Shown here: piece by piece, positions 63,481 to 64,000 of the stretch | Layout: every line of letters begins with the position of its first letter | Numbering within the stretch: position 1 is the first letter of the stretch | Origin: Hyphomicrobiales bacterium | GTDB lineage: Bacteria > Pseudomonadota > Alphaproteobacteria > Rhizobiales > Rhizobiaceae | NCBI GenBank assembly: GCA_900473915.1 | Contig: UCNG01000005.1 | Coordinates: forward strand, 62,001-126,000 | Length of the DNA stretch: 64,000 nucleotides | Direction of reading: 5' to 3' | Notes under the pieces: generated by a model | Databases searched by the model: none | What the model was told of the DNA's origin: nothing | Seen by the model: the letters and a program-made list of their open reading frames with translations, nothing else | Program-made: the position numbers and the translations under genes

Positions 63481-64000
63481 TTGAAACGCCATTGGTCGAC
63501 ATTCCTGTCCTACGCAGCTTCCAGCGGGAGCCTTTTTGCAGCAAATATCGCACAGCTTTTTACATTTGCCATTCTGGCGCGGTATCTCGGTTCGCATGAA
63601 TTCGGTTTGTTTGTGACGGTGATGGCCGTTACCAGCATCGCCACCTTCATCTGCGGCCTGGGCGGAGCAGAATGCCTCGTGCGCCGCGTGGCACAAGATC
63701 GGGCGATCTATCCGGCAATGCTGGGGCACAATCTCATTCTTATCGGAATAACCGGTATTGTCCTCGTTGCTGCCGGCATGCTGATATTACCGTTCTGGTT
63801 GAGCGGCTCTCCGGAGTTTACGGGAAATCTGGTCGGGCTTTTCCTGCTGCTCGTCACCAATATCGTTCTGGTGCGCCTTATCCTGCTCGTCGAGCAGATC
63901 TATATCGCGCATACCGATTTCGTGTCCGCCAATCTTTCCGTCGTCGGGTTTGCCATCGCCCGCACGATCGCGGCAGCGATTGCCTGTCTTCTGTTCGGCG
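63481..64000 (+). CDS. Polysaccharide flippase (Wzx-like), partial at window edge
   Basis: The plus frame is open from 63415, after a TGA, to the window end. Translation from the TTG at 63481 reads LKRHWSTFLSYAASSGSLFAANIAQLFTFAILARYLG, the start of a polysaccharide-export flippase with 12-14 helices, so it would move lipid-linked glycan units across the inner membrane. No ribosome site was found for the TTG; the true start could differ. Divergent to the Wzz-like gene. The C-terminal part is outside the window. Confidence 0.7.
   Translation, partial: MKRHWSTFLSYAASSGSLFAANIAQLFTFAILARYLGSHEFGLFVTVMAVTSIATFICGLGGAECLVRRVAQDRAIYPAMLGHNLILIGITGIVLVAAGMLILPFWLSGSPEFTGNLVGLFLLLVTNIVLVRLILLVEQIYIAHTDFVSANLSVVGFAIARTIAAAIACLLFG

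Noticed and set aside
63277-63729. 150-aa minus-strand frame between the Wzz-like and flippase genes
   Set aside because: Most of it is antisense to the flippase, which has clear helices; only the last 70 residues look protein-like, and they match no family known to me.

Overview
The window is a GC-rich, densely coded stretch of an alphaproteobacterial chromosome, most likely Brucellaceae (Ochrobactrum/Brucella). The basis is family-level: a GcrA cell-cycle regulator, an IalB-family protein, a PrlS/PrlR-like transporter-kinase pair, a NadQ-type regulator of NAD synthesis, a SAM-II riboswitch, 5-aminolevulinate synthase of the C4 pathway and DUF1127. Many intergenic gaps carry copies of a palindromic repeat. 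No rRNA, tRNA, insertion sequence, prophage or CRISPR array was seen.

Layout. 1-6.5 kb: exported cupin protein, 12-bp tandem repeat, IalB-family protein, an AT-rich two-gene operon of unknown function, a MATE pump and a proline-racemase-family enzyme. 6.6-9.1 kb: carboxynorspermidine dehydrogenase and decarboxylase (polyamines). 9.6-15 kb: MFS pump, a SufR-like Cys-rich regulator divergent from Fe superoxide dismutase, ferredoxin-NADP reductase, and a hypothetical/TetR operon with a palindromic operator. 15.3-21.5 kb: nadABC with nadQ and two perfect operators, then panCB. 21.5-28.7 kb: lipoprotein hydrolase, a glyoxalase-type dioxygenase and a second one fused to a hydrolase, lrgAB with a divergent LysR gene, a triple-hairpin anti-Shine-Dalgarno RNA behind lrgB, and two small proteins. 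28.9-33.8 kb: three glycan genes, hemA with a perfect FNR box, and a MerR/DUF2938 pair with a MerR-type long-spacer promoter. 33.8-47.9 kb: aminotransferase, mscL, transporter-linked hybrid kinase with response regulator, prolyl aminopeptidase, pyrD, MATE pump, CAP-domain protein, GlxA-type regulator and a double-length dCTP deaminase. 48-57 kb: SAM-II riboswitch plus metZ, apaG, an orphan glycoside hydrolase, the argD-argF-hslO operon and gcrA. 57-64 kb: a surface-polysaccharide operon (two GT4 transferases, a deacetylase, a Wzy/WaaL-like membrane protein, a Wzz/GumC-like protein) on the minus strand, with a flippase starting on the plus strand and cut by the window edge.

Regulation is the most informative layer. 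Several regulators sit beside matching DNA signals: NadQ, TetR, MerR, a SufR-like protein and a LysR protein. Two RNA elements, the SAM-II attenuator and the anti-SD hairpin RNA, lie outside the protein-coding genes. Functions come from motif and family recognition by eye; no database search was run, and starts were moved from the longest ORF where a ribosome-binding site or family length argued for it.
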